A DNA stretch of 64,000 bases, from NCBI GenBank assembly GCA_033060915.1, contig CM065386.1:9362501-9426500 (forward strand), in the 5' to 3' direction. The notes beneath the pieces are model-generated. The model worked only from the letters and a program-made list of their open reading frames with translations. It did no database searches and was not told where the DNA came from. The position numbers were made by a program, and so were the translations under genes. Source of the stretch: Euryodendron excelsum. Lineage: Eukaryota; Streptophyta; Magnoliopsida; Ericales; Pentaphylacaceae. Shown one piece after another: positions 11,498 through 22,055 of the stretch; the stretch's first letter is position 1; every line of letters begins with the position of its first letter.

Positions 11498-11886
11498 TGT
11501 TGCTTGTAGAGACACTCCACTGATATCATCCAAAGCCTGAATGTGAAGATTTCCCACAGCCCGCCACATTTGAAGATATGCACCATTCTTAAAGTCATTG
11601 GAAAGAAAATTGAAGCCCGCCACATTTGATTCATGACTCTCTCTCCCTTTTTTGCTAATAAAAGGAAGGGAGCCATTGGACACAACAGACATAGAATTAG
11701 CCGAAGTGGGTGTAAGGAATCGAGAGAAAATAGTGAGGCTTTGTGTAAGAGAGAGTTTGTTAAACTCTTGTAACTCCTCTTTTGTAATCTCCTATTTGTT
11801 CGTAGTGAATACAACAGTGACTCAATGTAAACGTAGTCCTAAATTGTTTGGGTGAACCACGATAAATCTGTGTGTCTCTCTATGCG
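11498..11886 (+). repeat. 3' LTR of the copia element, truncated
   Basis: It is collinear with 6502-6890 of the 5' LTR, ending at the shared TGTGTCTCTCTAT. The last ~75 bp of the LTR are absent; sequence from about 11887 belongs to a TRIM-like element in opposite orientation. The TATA equivalent is TAATAAAAGG at about 11655. Confidence 0.85.
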
Positions 11887-12081
11887 AAGTATGAAAATGT
11901 GAGAGAGTGAGCCTGAGCGGTCCCAATAGAATAATGTCTTTCGAAATCTAGCTCTGATACCATGTCGAAGAACCCATGGCTTACCTCAACCTTGAAAACT
12001 AGCTTACAAAGTGAGGGTTGCCCAATGACATATATAGAGGTGATGGTCTTTGTATCCGAGTGATGTAGGACTTCACTCACA
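11887..12081 (-). mobile_element. TRIM-like fragment: one 119-bp LTR, primer-binding site and part of the interior
   Basis: Read on the minus strand, a 119-bp LTR (12081 down to 11963) starts TGTGAGTGAAGTCC and ends TTCTTCGACA. It is followed at once by TGGTATCAGAGC (11962-11951), a tRNA-iMet primer-binding site, and about 65 bp of interior. A very short LTR beside an iMet site is characteristic of terminal-repeat retrotransposons in miniature. The second LTR is missing, and the junction with the copia 3' LTR is abrupt. Confidence 0.7.
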
Positions 12082-12966
12082 AGTATAAATATGGCTTCCG
12101 ATGCTACAATTTTTAATTCACAGGCTTTAGCTTGCCATATTTGCATACGACTAGCATATCTGCCTATTTACAGGGTATACAAAATTTTGCTTAGGAGAGG
12201 GAAAACAATGGCTAATGGACTAGGGCTCACGGGATTTGCCATACATTGCTTTGTAGTTGGGTTACCCGTTACACACAGTACTCAGCTATAAACTGAAGTA
12301 GGATCTCTATGTTTTCATTTTGTTTCTCTTTGATTTTTGTTTCAACCATGTTTTACTCTCTCAGAAAGAGACAGAAAACAAGAGTGTAGAAAGAGAATAG
12401 AAGACAGAGGTCTTGAGTTGTAGACATGGGTGCTCTTGCTCTTTTCTATCCTCGGATTCCCGAAGACGCCTTCTGCTAAAGAAGGGTGTGGAGGTAATCC
12501 CACACTCAACATTAATGCATGTCCTTTCGAAAGATTTTGTTTAAAGATAGCGTTGTTATGGAACCTAATTATCCCATTTGGTTTTTGAGGAATTGTTCCG
12601 GGTGTGGATTCCTTTTTTAATATCTGGTTTCATTATATTTGAAGTGAGAAAAAACTCTATTTTTTCAACTGAAAATGGGTTGTATAGATTCCTTTCCTTC
12701 ACAAAAGAATTGAAACAACTTTGATATTTGGAGGTATTTCACATAAGTTGTTCACGGTTGACTGTTTTGTACTTTTAATTTTTGTTTTCTCCGTGTTTCG
12801 GATTCCAAGAATTGTGATTCTTGTGTTTTGGACTGAGTGCTCTTTACTATGGATGTATGGCAATTTTTGTAAAAGGATTGTTGTGTTATGGTCATGAACC
12901 ATAGAAGTTGACTCATTTAAAATTGGGGTTCTGGAATGTTTACTTGATAATTTGTTACCTTGCATG
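12082..12966. other. Non-coding stretch
   Basis: No gene recognised. The segment 12890-12968 is similar to 47690-47772 (shared blocks ATTTGATAATTTGTTAC and TGCATGGTT), so it is part of a dispersed repeat or an old segmental duplication. Confidence 0.5.
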
Positions 12967-13525
12967 GTTTTGGAAAGTTTCTTGAGTCGCTTTGTTTCTG
13001 ATTTCTTTTTCTAATTTTTGTGCATCAATCTATCCAAAAAAAAATTGTTTACTAGATATCATTTTTGGTTTTCAACTCTGTAGTACGTGCGTGCGCATTG
13101 GCATATATACACGGACAAGGGGTTTCAAGCCTTCAGTTTGGTTATTTAGTTATAAGTTTAATTTTGATGCACTGTTAGGTAGAAATTTTTTACACAAGCA
13201 TGCATTAAAAATACAACATGTGTCATTTCAGTACAGCATAAACATATAATGCTCATGAAAACGTGTCGCATTTTAATAAATACTTGTGTAAAAAATTTCT
13301 ATACTAACAGTGTATCAAAATTAAACTCATAATGAAATGATCGAACTAAAAGCTTGAAACCCCTTTTCCGTGTATATATGCCAATGCACGCACACGTACA
13401 ACAGAGTTGAAAACAAACAAAAAAAAAAAAAGACATCTAGTAAACAATTTTTTGTGGATAGATTGATGCACAAAAATTAGAAAAATGAATCAGAAACAAA
13501 GCGATTCAGGAAACATTCCGAAACA
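12967..13525. repeat. Large near-palindromic hairpin (foldback)
   Basis: Arms of about 260-275 bp (12967-13230 and 13255-13525) are reverse complements with few mismatches and small indels. Examples are GCATTGGCATATATACACGG pairing with CCGTGTATATATGCCAATGC, and TTTGTGCATCAATCTATCC pairing with GGATAGATTGATGCACAAA. The loop is only about 25 bp. No transposase or clear target duplication is seen. Transcription through it would give a long double-stranded RNA. It could be a foldback DNA element or a local inverted duplication. Confidence 0.85.
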
Positions 13526-13865
13526 ATAGATGTAATTACCGTTGTACACTTCTCAGGGAGTACTGAAAGATGGAGACCTTTTTATTTTATTATATAATGT
13601 GGGTACTTAGCCTTTGTTTGGATTGAGGGATTCGGAGGAAAAGTGAAGTATTCAGAAATGAGAAATTAGTTATTTCTTGATTGAGTAATTTTTAAGCAGA
13701 AGATGAGAAGTGTATGGAAGGGTGAGAGGGCTCACTTTTTTTTCCTCCTCCCTTCCCCTCCAAAATTGGGAGGAAACGGAGAGGAAGTGAAGTACTTGTT
13801 ATTATTTTATGTTGAATACTAATTATACCCATCAATTTATAATAGAAAATATTAGTATTTCATAC

Positions 13866-13900
<35 letters not shown>

Positions 13901-15193
13901 GTAAAATTGTATTATATCATTCTATTTTCTTTATTAAGTTTTTTCAAATCAAACAAGAGAAAGAGAATAGCTCCGTCTCTTCTCTCTTGGTTATCTAAAT
14001 AAGATATGAATACTTCTTTTTCCTTTCTCTCCTAACTAACATTGCCCTTCTATCCCTTCACCTAGATCGAAGCCTTACAACTGCAAGTTGAAAAATGGAA
14101 GTTAGTTTTCTTGGTTGAAAGTAAGTTGGGGTCTTTGGGTATGTAAACTTTGTGTGGATTTTTCAGGAATCAAAATGTTGGCATTGCTTCAAAAAAATTC
14201 ATTCTTTAAGGCTGAAATTTGTGTATATTTTTCAACCACTCTATAATTATATTTTTATGTCAATTTTTCTCACTTTGTGTTGCCTTCGTTGCTAGGGAAA
14301 AAATGGAATCTGGGGAAATTCTCTAGGAATCATACTTCTGTTCTTTTCTTCTTCTTCTTTTTTTTTTTTTTTTTGTCTCTTTTGTAATACCTCCTAAACA
14401 AAAAAGTTCATTTTTTGTTTCTTTGCTCTCTCTTAGCTCTCTGTTGTTTTCCCTTTTCCTTCTTCTTCTTCCTTCTTCATTCATCAGCTTTCCATTTTCT
14501 TATTTTTTGTGCTCTAAAATTCAACCTACAAAGTTTTTTATTTTTATTTTTATTTTTGTTTTTATTTTTTTTATGCTCTCAAGTTACACTTTGTGCGAGA
14601 TGGGGGGTCCTTAGCTGTCTTTCCGGATAGTTTCTTCTGAAATTGAAAAAAGGTTTCTCCATTGTCACCCTCAGCTTCTCTTTCATCAGCAACTGATTGA
14701 TACACTTCTTAACGTAAACTCCCACTCTACAAGGTTATGTTTGTTTCACGGGATAAGACTGTGAGATTGACTTAGTAATCTTGTATTGGACATTATCTCG
14801 TATTTGGTCGCATAAAAATGGATTAGGATAAATAATCTGGATAGAGCTTTTCTATCTTGCGTACACCAGATTAAATAATAAAAAATAACTAGCATTAAGT
14901 AATTTCAAATTTTTGGATTGGATACCAGATTTCAAGATAACTAATGTCATTCGAATTTTATGTCCTTCGAATATCTTGAAGTTTTTACGTGAAGTAGAAA
15001 GGAAAAGAAGGTCTTAAGCATGACACGGCGGAGCCCTTTTAGCATCAACGCGCGCAAAGGAGTTCACTTGTATGGTATTAGTAACAAATTGCTCCACCAG
15101 TGTCGTTGTTGGTAGGACTCGAAGGCATTCCATTTTAGTTGCAGTGGAGATGGAGTGCACTTCGTTAAATTAGTAGGGAAAGTGCGAATGGGA

Positions 15194-15232
<39 letters not shown>

Positions 15233-15505
15233 CGTACGTTGGCTCAGTGGGATGCTACCTATTTATAGCTAATTAAGCTTCCTCCTATGGGACAGTGGTT
15301 GTGACTATTTTAGTTATTGTAATGCACTTAAAATTATTCGAATTTTAGTTTTAAAGAAATGTCTATAACTATATCAAGTTCATTGGTCGTTCTCAATGGG
15401 TTGATACCTATGATGAGCTGCAGTATTTTATCCTGCATAGTAACCAGCACAATCCAACACGCTCCTCTTGATACGTGGTCTCTCACCACACACCTTAAAT
15501 AGGGG
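13526..15505. other. Non-coding stretch with simple repeats
   Basis: It contains an (AT)n tract at about 13869-13894, T-rich and TTTTTA-rich tracts around 14345-14580 and a (CT)n microsatellite at about 15196-15230. A sequence starting GCCTTTGTTTGGATTGAGGG at 13610 resembles a MITE end, but I could not find its partner. Phenylalanine-rich open frames here only reflect the pyrimidine tracts. Confidence 0.5.
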
Positions 15506-15830
15506 CCGGCTCAAGTCAATTTAAGACCTAAGGCTACAATTTTAATTAAGGCCTTTTATATATTTTTTTAATTTGTTGTAAATTTTTGTTGGGTTAAATT
15601 GGTTTTTGATGAAATTAGCTAGTGTGTTGATTTGGGACTTTTTTGTTTTCGTTTGGACTACGTATTTTTTTTTCAAAATATGTATAAATTATATAGCACT
15701 TAACTATAACATATAAAGTTTTAAAAATTGGGTTTTTAAAAAAAATTTGTACAATTTATCTTTTTGGGCTAAACCAGTATTTTTTTCCTTTAAATTTAGT
15801 AATAGTATTGTGAAGAATCTCTTGGCTAGG
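15506..15830. mobile_element. Fragment of a GGCCGG-ended DNA element
   Basis: It starts GGGGCCGGCTCAAG, then a CCTAAGGC/AAGGCC motif and T-rich sequence containing TAACATATAAAGTTTTAAAA. The element at 59824-60516 has a related end (GGCCGG, then AAGGCC motifs) and similar T-rich interior. Only one end is present; the other side abuts the truncated 3' end of the Tat-type gypsy element. Confidence 0.4.
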
Positions 15831-15844
15831 TTCTTTGCCATCTG

Positions 15845-16130
15845 TCAGTACTCCTGCATTTTTTTCCCTCTGGCTTCGTAATCACCTTGGACTTGTTCTA
15901 CCACGAGTTGAGAATCGCTACGTACTAAGATATGCTCTACCCCCATTTGCCGAGCCATTTTAAGTCCAGCTAACAAAGCTTCGTACTCGGCTTCATTGTT
16001 GGAGGTTGGAAATTTGAATCTGACAGCGTATTCCAATTTGTGTCCCTCGTGTGTGACCAATACAATGCTTGCGCCACTAGATGTGTCGGTGGAAGATCCA
16101 TCAACATTAAGTATCCATTATGGCTGGACA
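15845..16130 (-). pseudogene. Second (archaeal-type) RNase H of the Tat element
   Basis: The minus strand encodes NVDGSSTDTSSGASIVLVTHEG, then NNEAEYEALLAGLKMARQ, VRSDSQLVVEQVQGDYEA. This D...E...D arrangement is the additional RNase H domain found after the normal one in Tat-lineage elements. The first catalytic aspartate, the glutamate of the AEYEAL block and the aspartate of SDSQ are present. Sequence continues only about 10 codons beyond before the element is truncated. Confidence 0.85.
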
Positions 16131-16209
16131 GGGTCTGCAGTAGGGTGGGTTGTTGAGTGGGTAAACTCAGTGATGAAGTCTGCCTTAGCTTGACCTTTGA
16201 TTGTCAGTT

Positions 16210-17248
16210 TTGGTTAATAGTGAATATCGAACTGGCTGAGTTCAATTGACCACTTAACTAGTCAGCTTGAGGTTTCTGGGTTGTGCAGGATCTTCTGCAA
16301 TGGCTAGTCGGTTAGAACCACTATGGTGTGGGCTTAGAAATATGGTTTCAATCTCAGGGCTGACATTACTAAGGCAAGGGCCAGCAGCTCCATTCTGGGA
16401 TATCGTTCTTCTGCCCCTTTTAGGGCTCTGCTCGTGTAATAGACAGATTTCTAGACTACATCCTCCTGTCCGACCAGGGCTGAGCTGACTGCTATGGCTA
16501 GCACCGCTAGGTAAAGATAGAGCTCTTCCCCCACAGTGGTCCTACTTAGCAGTGGGATTGAGCCCTGGTATTGCTTGAGTTGCTGGAAGACCTGATCACA
16601 TTCTGTTGTCCATTCAAAAGCTTTTCATAAGGCCTTAAAGAAAGGAAGACACTTATCTATGGATCTTGAGATAAATCTGTTTAGTGCGGCCACTCTACCT
16701 GCCAATCTCTGGACCTCCTTGATGGATGTTATGGACCGCATGTTTAGAATTGTTTTGACTTTCTCGGGGTTTGCCTCTATCCCCCTGTTGAAGACCATAA
16801 ACCCCAAGAATTTTCTAGAGGCCAACCCGAATGCGCATTTTGCCGGGTTCAACTTTATGTTATAGGTCCTCAAATTCTAGAACGTCTCTTCTAGGTCTGT
16901 CAAGTGGCTGGCTGCTTGTTTGCTTTTCACTAACATGTCATCAACGTACACCTCTATGTTTCTACCAATCTAAGTGTTGAACATGCAGTTGACAAGCCTC
17001 TGGTATGTTGCTCCAGCATTCTTCAGACCAAAAGGCATTACTTTGTAGCAGTATAAGCCTCTGGCTGTCACAAACGCCATGTGATCTTGGTCATGCTCCG
17101 CCATCTTTATCTGGTTATAACGTGAGAAAGCGTCCATGAAGGTTAGCATCTCGTACCCTACTATTAAATCCACCAGTTGATCTAACATGGGTAAGGGGAA
17201 GTTATCCTTGGGACATGCCCTGTTCAAATCTATGAAGTCCACACACAT
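16210..17248 (-). pseudogene. Tat-type reverse transcriptase and first RNase H
   Basis: The open piece 17248-16970 has MCVDFIDLNRACPKDNFPLP, DAFSRYNQIKM and KVMPFGLKNAGATYQRLV. The catalytic YVDD lies at 16937-16948 after one stop. The piece 16873-16625 holds the thumb and connection region (LNPAKCAFGL, KFLGFMV, LAGRVAALNRFISRSIDKC). The RNase H remnant follows (YTSRALKGAEERYPRMELLAL) with several stops. All pieces lie in one frame, and several stops are CAG-to-TAG type. Integrase does not follow. Confidence 0.88.
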
Positions 17249-17578
17249 TCTTCACTTTCCGTTTGCCTTCGTGACCATGACCATGTTGGATAGCCAGGAG
17301 GGGTACTAGGCTTCCTTTACGAAGTCGGCTTTGGTCAGTTTATCCACCTCTTCAGCTACTGCCTCATTGCGCTCTAGGGTGAAACTCCTCTTTTTCTGCC
17401 TTACTGGTTTCACCGTTGGGTCTATATTCAGATGATAGGCAATGATTCGGGTATCGATGCTTGGCATATCCTTATAAGATTAGGCAAAGACATCATCGTT
17501 TTGTCTAAGGAAGGACTTTAGTCCATCCTTGAATTCCTCTGGTGCTAATGTCCCCATCTTCACTACTCTGGTCTGGTC

Positions 17579-18091
17579 TTATGTTCCGACAACGACCTCC
17601 TCAAGTTTTTCTACTGGCTTTTCCCTTCTGATCTCCTTCTTGTCCTGGACCTCCAGTTCCTCAATCACCATGGCCTTTTTGGTCTTCCCTTTAAGGGATG
17701 TCATGTACCATTCTCTGGTAGTCTGTTGGTCACCTCTGGCTTCCCTAACTCCTTGAGGTGTGGGGAACTTGACCTTTAAGTGGTAAGTAGACAGTATAGC
17801 CTTGAACTCGTTGAAAGTTGTTCTGTCTACAATGATGTTGTAGACTGAAAGGCAGTCCACTACCAAGAAGGTCACCATCTTGGTGGCTTGTTGCAGTGCA
17901 ATCCCTAAGGTCACTGGCAGGGCTATTGAGCCTAAAAGGGTGACTCTATCTCCAGTGAAGCTGACTAGAGAAGAGTTAACCGGCTGCAGCTTTTCCATGC
18001 CCACGTTTAAGTGCTCGAAGGCTTTTAGGAAGATGATGTCTGTTAAGTTGCCGATATCTACAAGGACTCTTTTTACTAGGAAATTGGACAC
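17579..18091 (-). pseudogene. Tat-type protease region with altered active site
   Basis: A 170-codon open stretch carries the protease N-terminal region: FLVKRVLVDIGNLTDIIF, then FTGDRVTLLGSIALPVTLG and FLVVDCLSVYNIIVDRTTF, which is the conserved flap and C-terminal block. In active relatives the catalytic motif is D-T-G-S; here it reads D-I-G-N. The enzyme, which would cleave the polyprotein, is therefore expected to be dead although the frame is open. It shares its frame with the downstream reverse transcriptase. Confidence 0.82.
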
Positions 18092-18318
18092 TACTGTTGA
18101 TATGACCAGGGGATCGTCGTGGGGCTGGCATAGGGTCTCTGCCTCTTTATCGGTAAATGTGATAGGAGTATGTTCTGCCCTAGACCTTTTGACTGATCAG
18201 TCTATGGACATGACTTCCTCTAATTTTAAGTCTCCTTAGCATGCCTTTTCCTGGCAGATGAAGACTCTTCGCCACCCGTAAATCCTCCTGAAATGACTCT
18301 TACCTCTCCCATAGGTTG

Positions 18319-19779
18319 TTAATTTTGCCTTTCCCTTTCGGGGCTGCGTTGCTCAACCTGCTGGGGCAGCTGGTCTCGTTTCTCGTCGCGCCTACCCCCT
18401 ACTATGTATCTTTCCAACCTCCCTTGCTTGATCATGTTCTCCACCTGTTGTTTGAGGTCATAGCAATCTTCTGTATCATGGTCGTGGTCTTGGTGGAATT
18501 GGCACCACTTGTGGGTTGGTTTCTTCTTTGGTGGGGACCTTTTTCGACCTGGCCACTTCAATGTTGGGTTCCCCTTGATCTCATAGAGTACCTGATCCAG
18601 GGCAGTATTTAGGGGGATAAAGTGCTAGTTGTACCTAGCTAGCATGCTTATATTGCCCTCTGTCTTGGGCTTCTGCTCGATCAGTTTAGGGGCTTTCACT
18701 GCACTGTCATCTTTCTTCTCCTCAACTAGTCTCTTATTGTCTATGTTGGGACTGACATTCTTCGAGTCTTCCCTGGCTTTAAGGGTGTCTTCCATATTCA
18801 TATATTTCTGTGCTCGAAGCATGAGCGCAGCCATGGTCTTGGGCGCCTCCTTAGCTAGAGAGAAAAGGAATTTGGGGGTTCTGACCCCTGTAATAAAAGC
18901 CCCTACCGCCACCTTCTAGTCCAGATCATCCACGTAGAGAGTCTCCTAGTTGAAGCGAGTGACAAACTCGCGCAGAGTCTCCTTCTCGCACTGTTTAATG
19001 TTAAATAAGGAAGTGGAAGGCCTTCTCTGCATCTGCCCTACAATGTAGTGGCTGATGAACAATCTGCTCAAATCCATAAATTTGCTGATGGTCTTGGATG
19101 AAAGTCTGTGGAAACAAATCCGAGCTGGGCCTTTGAGAGTTATAGGAAACACTCTGCACATAATTTCATCGGGGATAGCCTAAAGGTCCATTAGGGCTTT
19201 ATACATCTCCAGATGATCCAGGGGGTCTTTCATGCCATCAAAAGACTCCAATGTGTACATCTTAAACTTTGGGGGTAAGGGTACCCTCGTTACTATTGGT
19301 GTGAAATGCGTGTTTATCCAGCTCACCAATTTCTCCACCATGTTGGGGCCTTTTTCCTTCATGGCCGCAATTACTTTGGCTAGTTAAAGCTAGATCTCCT
19401 TTATCTATTCATCCCATACTAGACGAGTTTCACCAGTGTGCTCCGGAAACACCACTGTCGTTGCCTTGGATTGGGCCATGTGGCTCTAGGCTTCATCGGT
19501 ATTGGCTCCATCCCCTTTTTGAGGAAGGTTTCCTTTGGGGAGCGCTGGGTCCTCCGCTCCTCCGTCGGCGTTGCCTTCCTCATTCCTTGCTGCTGGCAGG
19601 TTTGCAGGCATCAAAGGGTCCTCTGGTGGCGAAAGGTCCACTATTGCCGACGCTACTAGTGGCAGAGGCCATCTTCTCTCCAATTCCTGATTCCGAGCTT
19701 AGAGCTGATTCATGACAGTCATCATCTCGATGATTTACTGCTCTAAGGCAGCGATCCTAGCAGTGTTTTGTTCCTCCAT
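18319..19779 (-). pseudogene. Tat-type gag (broken by stops)
   Basis: The minus-strand ATG at 19779 opens a coiled N terminus (MEEQNTARIAALEQ). One frame can then be followed to 18319 through scattered stops. Recognisable parts are FDGMKDPLDHLEMYKALMDL (about 19240-19180), the retrotransposon gag core with LKGPARICFHRL and FVTRFN (19161-18946), FITGVRTPKFLFSLAKEAP (about 18900), and the terminal CQFHQDHDHDTEDCYDLK motif (about 18510). Gag would form the virus-like particle. Stops at several points make it non-functional, but the lack of frameshifts is notable. Confidence 0.85.
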
Positions 19780-19853
19780 TATTTTGTCTAGCCTGATTGA
19801 TGAAGCACAATATCGGTTCAAGACCATAAAATAACCAAAATGTCGTTCCTATA

Positions 19854-19864
19854 GGTGGCGCCAA
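19854..19864 (-). promoter_or_regulatory. Primer-binding site of the Tat-type element
   Basis: The minus strand reads TTGGCGCCACC four bases inside the LTR end. A TGGCGCC-type site is common in Tat-lineage elements, whereas most copia elements use the iMet site. Confidence 0.65.
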
Positions 19865-19868
19865 CTAA

Positions 19869-20406
19869 TGATACAGTGAATTTACACGGTCTTCTCGAGC
19901 TCTAATGTGAACAGTTAGAATGATGAACCCCTCTGCTTAGAACACTAGCGTGGTGCCTACCAAAGACACTCTGATGCCAAAGTTAGGCTAGAGATAAACG
20001 GGCAAAGTAATGATGCTTAAGGGTTGGTGTTTCTTTGTACCTTCTTAGAGATGTCGACTGCCCTTTATATAGTGATGTGAGTAAGGATTGTGACTTGGAT
20101 CGTGGGCACGTGAATGGGGGACACCAATAGATTGTGCATCGTGGATAGTGGGCGTGGATCGTGCCCCCAGATTGGGCTTCATAGATCGTGTTGTGATGTT
20201 GCCTGGTGACCTGCTCTAGTTTAGACCATCCAGGTCTATCCAATACACCCGGTCAGAAGAGTAGCTTGGGGGTGCCCCGGTCTGGACTCTTCTAAGCTGC
20301 CCAGTGAGGGTAGACTAGTTAGACTTGTCCAACTATTAGTAGTCATCTACTCGCCCATTACAGGTCGTCTGCAAGTGGTTTCTTTAAACTCACCCACTGC
20401 ACATCA
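19869..20406 (-). repeat. LTR (5' end) of the Tat-type element
   Basis: On the minus strand the LTR ends ...CACTGTATCA (plus-strand TGATACAGTG at 19869). A TATA-like ACTATATAAAGGG lies at about 20067-20055. The far boundary at about 20406 (plus-strand TGCACATCA) is inferred from the TG/CA rule only. There is no second LTR for comparison. Confidence 0.6.
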
Positions 20407-21004
20407 ACATCAATTTAAATGCAATGATACCTAATAAGGAAGTTTTACGCACAATAAAAATCTTACAGTCCTTATCAAATTGACATATTGCTCACATAAA
20501 AGTAACACTTTTTTTTTAAATTTGAAACTTCACCAAAAGTATTTGTTTTATAATAGTATTAGAAGCTAAAGCACACATATGTGCCCCACTGACCTCCCTA
20601 ACCTCACTAACCCAATACTCTACTAATTTAACCCTAATAATCCATTTACCCCATAATTGTCCAACTTACCCTACTCCCCTAGTCCACTGATCTCACAATT
20701 GTCCGAACCCACTTTTCCATTTACTCAAAATTGTGAACGCTTTACCAAACTCAAGTGCTAGCATTATAATGGTACTAAAAGTGAAGAACAAGTGTGTGCC
20801 CCACTAACCCAACACCCCACTAATTCACTGATCCCATATTAGTCCAACTGCACTAACCCACTAATCCACTAGGAATAATGCTAAACACAGATGCTTTGTT
20901 AGCTCTAACAAAAAGTAATATATTATGATATTCTCACATCTTGGAAAAATCATTCAAAGCTCTCGCAATACAATGGTCCTCACACTCAGTTTGCTTGAAG
21001 ATGC
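20407..21004. repeat. CACTAACCC-rich sequence with a ~216-bp imperfect tandem duplication
   Basis: Copies start at about 20549 and 20765 (TATAATAGTATTAGAAGC versus TATAATGGTACTAAAAGT). Both then run into TGTGCCCCACT and clusters of CACTAACCC/CACTAATCC. There is no coding signal. It is probably part of an unclassified repeat. Confidence 0.55.
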
Positions 21005-21380
21005 TTAGAGCATTTTCCAACACTGTTAGTTAAAATAGCTAGTCAAAATATATTAAAAAAAATATAATCTATATTTTAGTTAGTTATTTTTTAATATATT
21101 CTCCAACAATGCTCTCCATTTTAGTTAGCCACTTAGTAAAGTATTTTTTAGCACACATTTCAAGAAAAGAAAAAAATAGGAGAGAGAAAGAGAAGAATTG
21201 AGAAAGAAACTAAAATTGTAAATTTAGAGAGTTGAATAGTGGCTTTCTACATTTATAGAGCCAAAATGGTGCTAGCTATTTTACCTAGTGGGATAGCTAG
21301 CCTGTTAGAGGTAGATTTTGAAGGTTTGGCTAGTTTTTTTTTGATACATCGAAAAGACATCCAAAAAAATAAAATAAAAG

Positions 21381-22055
21381 CTACGCTCTACAACTACCTA
21401 CACCTATCATGTCCCTTACAAGTAAAGGGTTAAATTGCTTTGGGGGATCCTCCAAAAACACAAGTCTTTCTTGTTGGTCATTACCCAGATTTGCTAGCAT
21501 ATCTGCACACTTATTCCCCTCCCTCAAGATGTGGGATATAGTGCACTGGCATCTCCGAAAGAGCATCTTAGATTCCTCAATCAAAGCTCTAAATGTGTAT
21601 GATTGAATTTCCTCTTCTTGGATTATCTGGACTGCCTCTTCAGAGTCAGTTTCAATTTCAACTTCCCAAAGACTTTTCTCTAATATTATGGTCAGCCTCT
21701 GTAAATTCCCCACATTTCTGCCTCTAGGCTTGTGCATTCATCCAGCTTTCCCATATAGCCATGCACTCATCTTCCTCTTTCATCCCTAAAAGAGGCCTCC
21801 AAATCCAGCTTGACCTGGATTTCCCCTCGAGCTTCCATCAGTGTTCAGCTTTATCTTACCTACAGTTGGAAAACACCAAGTTTTTAGATTGGGCGTTGAG
21901 TCACTCTTAGTTTCATTCAAACAGTAAGCCTCATGGATATCTCTAGTATATCTTTGAGCCTTTTGGATACTATCATGGAGCTCACTCCCTTTTTTTTTCA
22001 AAAACCTGCACGTTTCTATCTTTTCAAATTTTCCAAATGATAGATGCAAAAACAA
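21381..22055 (-). pseudogene. LINE C-terminal RNase H
   Basis: The piece 22055-21786 ends with KLNTDGSSRGNPGQAGFGG (catalytic D in TDGS). The piece 21737-21381 has WEVEIETDSEEAVQIIQEE and ISHILREGNKCADMLANLG, the third and fourth RNase H motifs. Frame is lost around 21740-21786 and at a few stops. A C-terminal RNase H is typical of plant L1 elements. Confidence 0.88.

Larger units (their letters stand above)
6502..11886 (+). mobile_element. Degenerate Ty1/copia LTR retrotransposon
   Basis: The element has a 5' LTR, a tRNA-iMet primer-binding site, gag, protease, integrase, reverse transcriptase, RNase H and a truncated 3' LTR. Integrase lies upstream of reverse transcriptase, which defines the Ty1/copia superfamily. 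Coding parts are broken by in-frame stops and several frameshifts, and reverse transcriptase is split by a solo LTR. Many stops look like TGG-to-TGA, CAG-to-TAG or CGA-to-TGA changes, the pattern left by cytosine deamination at methylated sites. No target duplication is visible, partly because the 3' end is missing. It cannot be autonomous. Confidence 0.95.
15835..20406 (-). mobile_element. Ty3/gypsy element of Tat type, 3'-truncated
   Basis: Reading the minus strand from 20406 down, there is an LTR, a primer-binding site, gag, a cysteine/histidine motif, protease, reverse transcriptase, RNase H and a second RNase H-like domain. The reverse transcriptase type and the extra RNase H domain point to the Tat lineage (Tat/Ogre/Retand group). 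Gag is kept in one frame and pol in another over about 1.4 and 2.3 kb, so decay is mainly by stop codons. Integrase and the 3' LTR are missing; the element ends against a different repeat at about 15830. Confidence 0.88.

Noticed and set aside
12420..12475. Short ATG frame (MGALALFYPRIPEDAFC) as a small gene
   Set aside because: It has only 17 codons and no supporting context; short frames of this kind are expected by chance.
14415..14630. Two overlapping open frames rich in Phe and Leu
   Set aside because: They are translations of long TTC/TTT/TTTTTA tracts and have no conserved domain.
16267..19715. Plus-strand open frames of 65-119 codons over the Tat element
   Set aside because: They are antisense shadows of minus-strand gag and pol.
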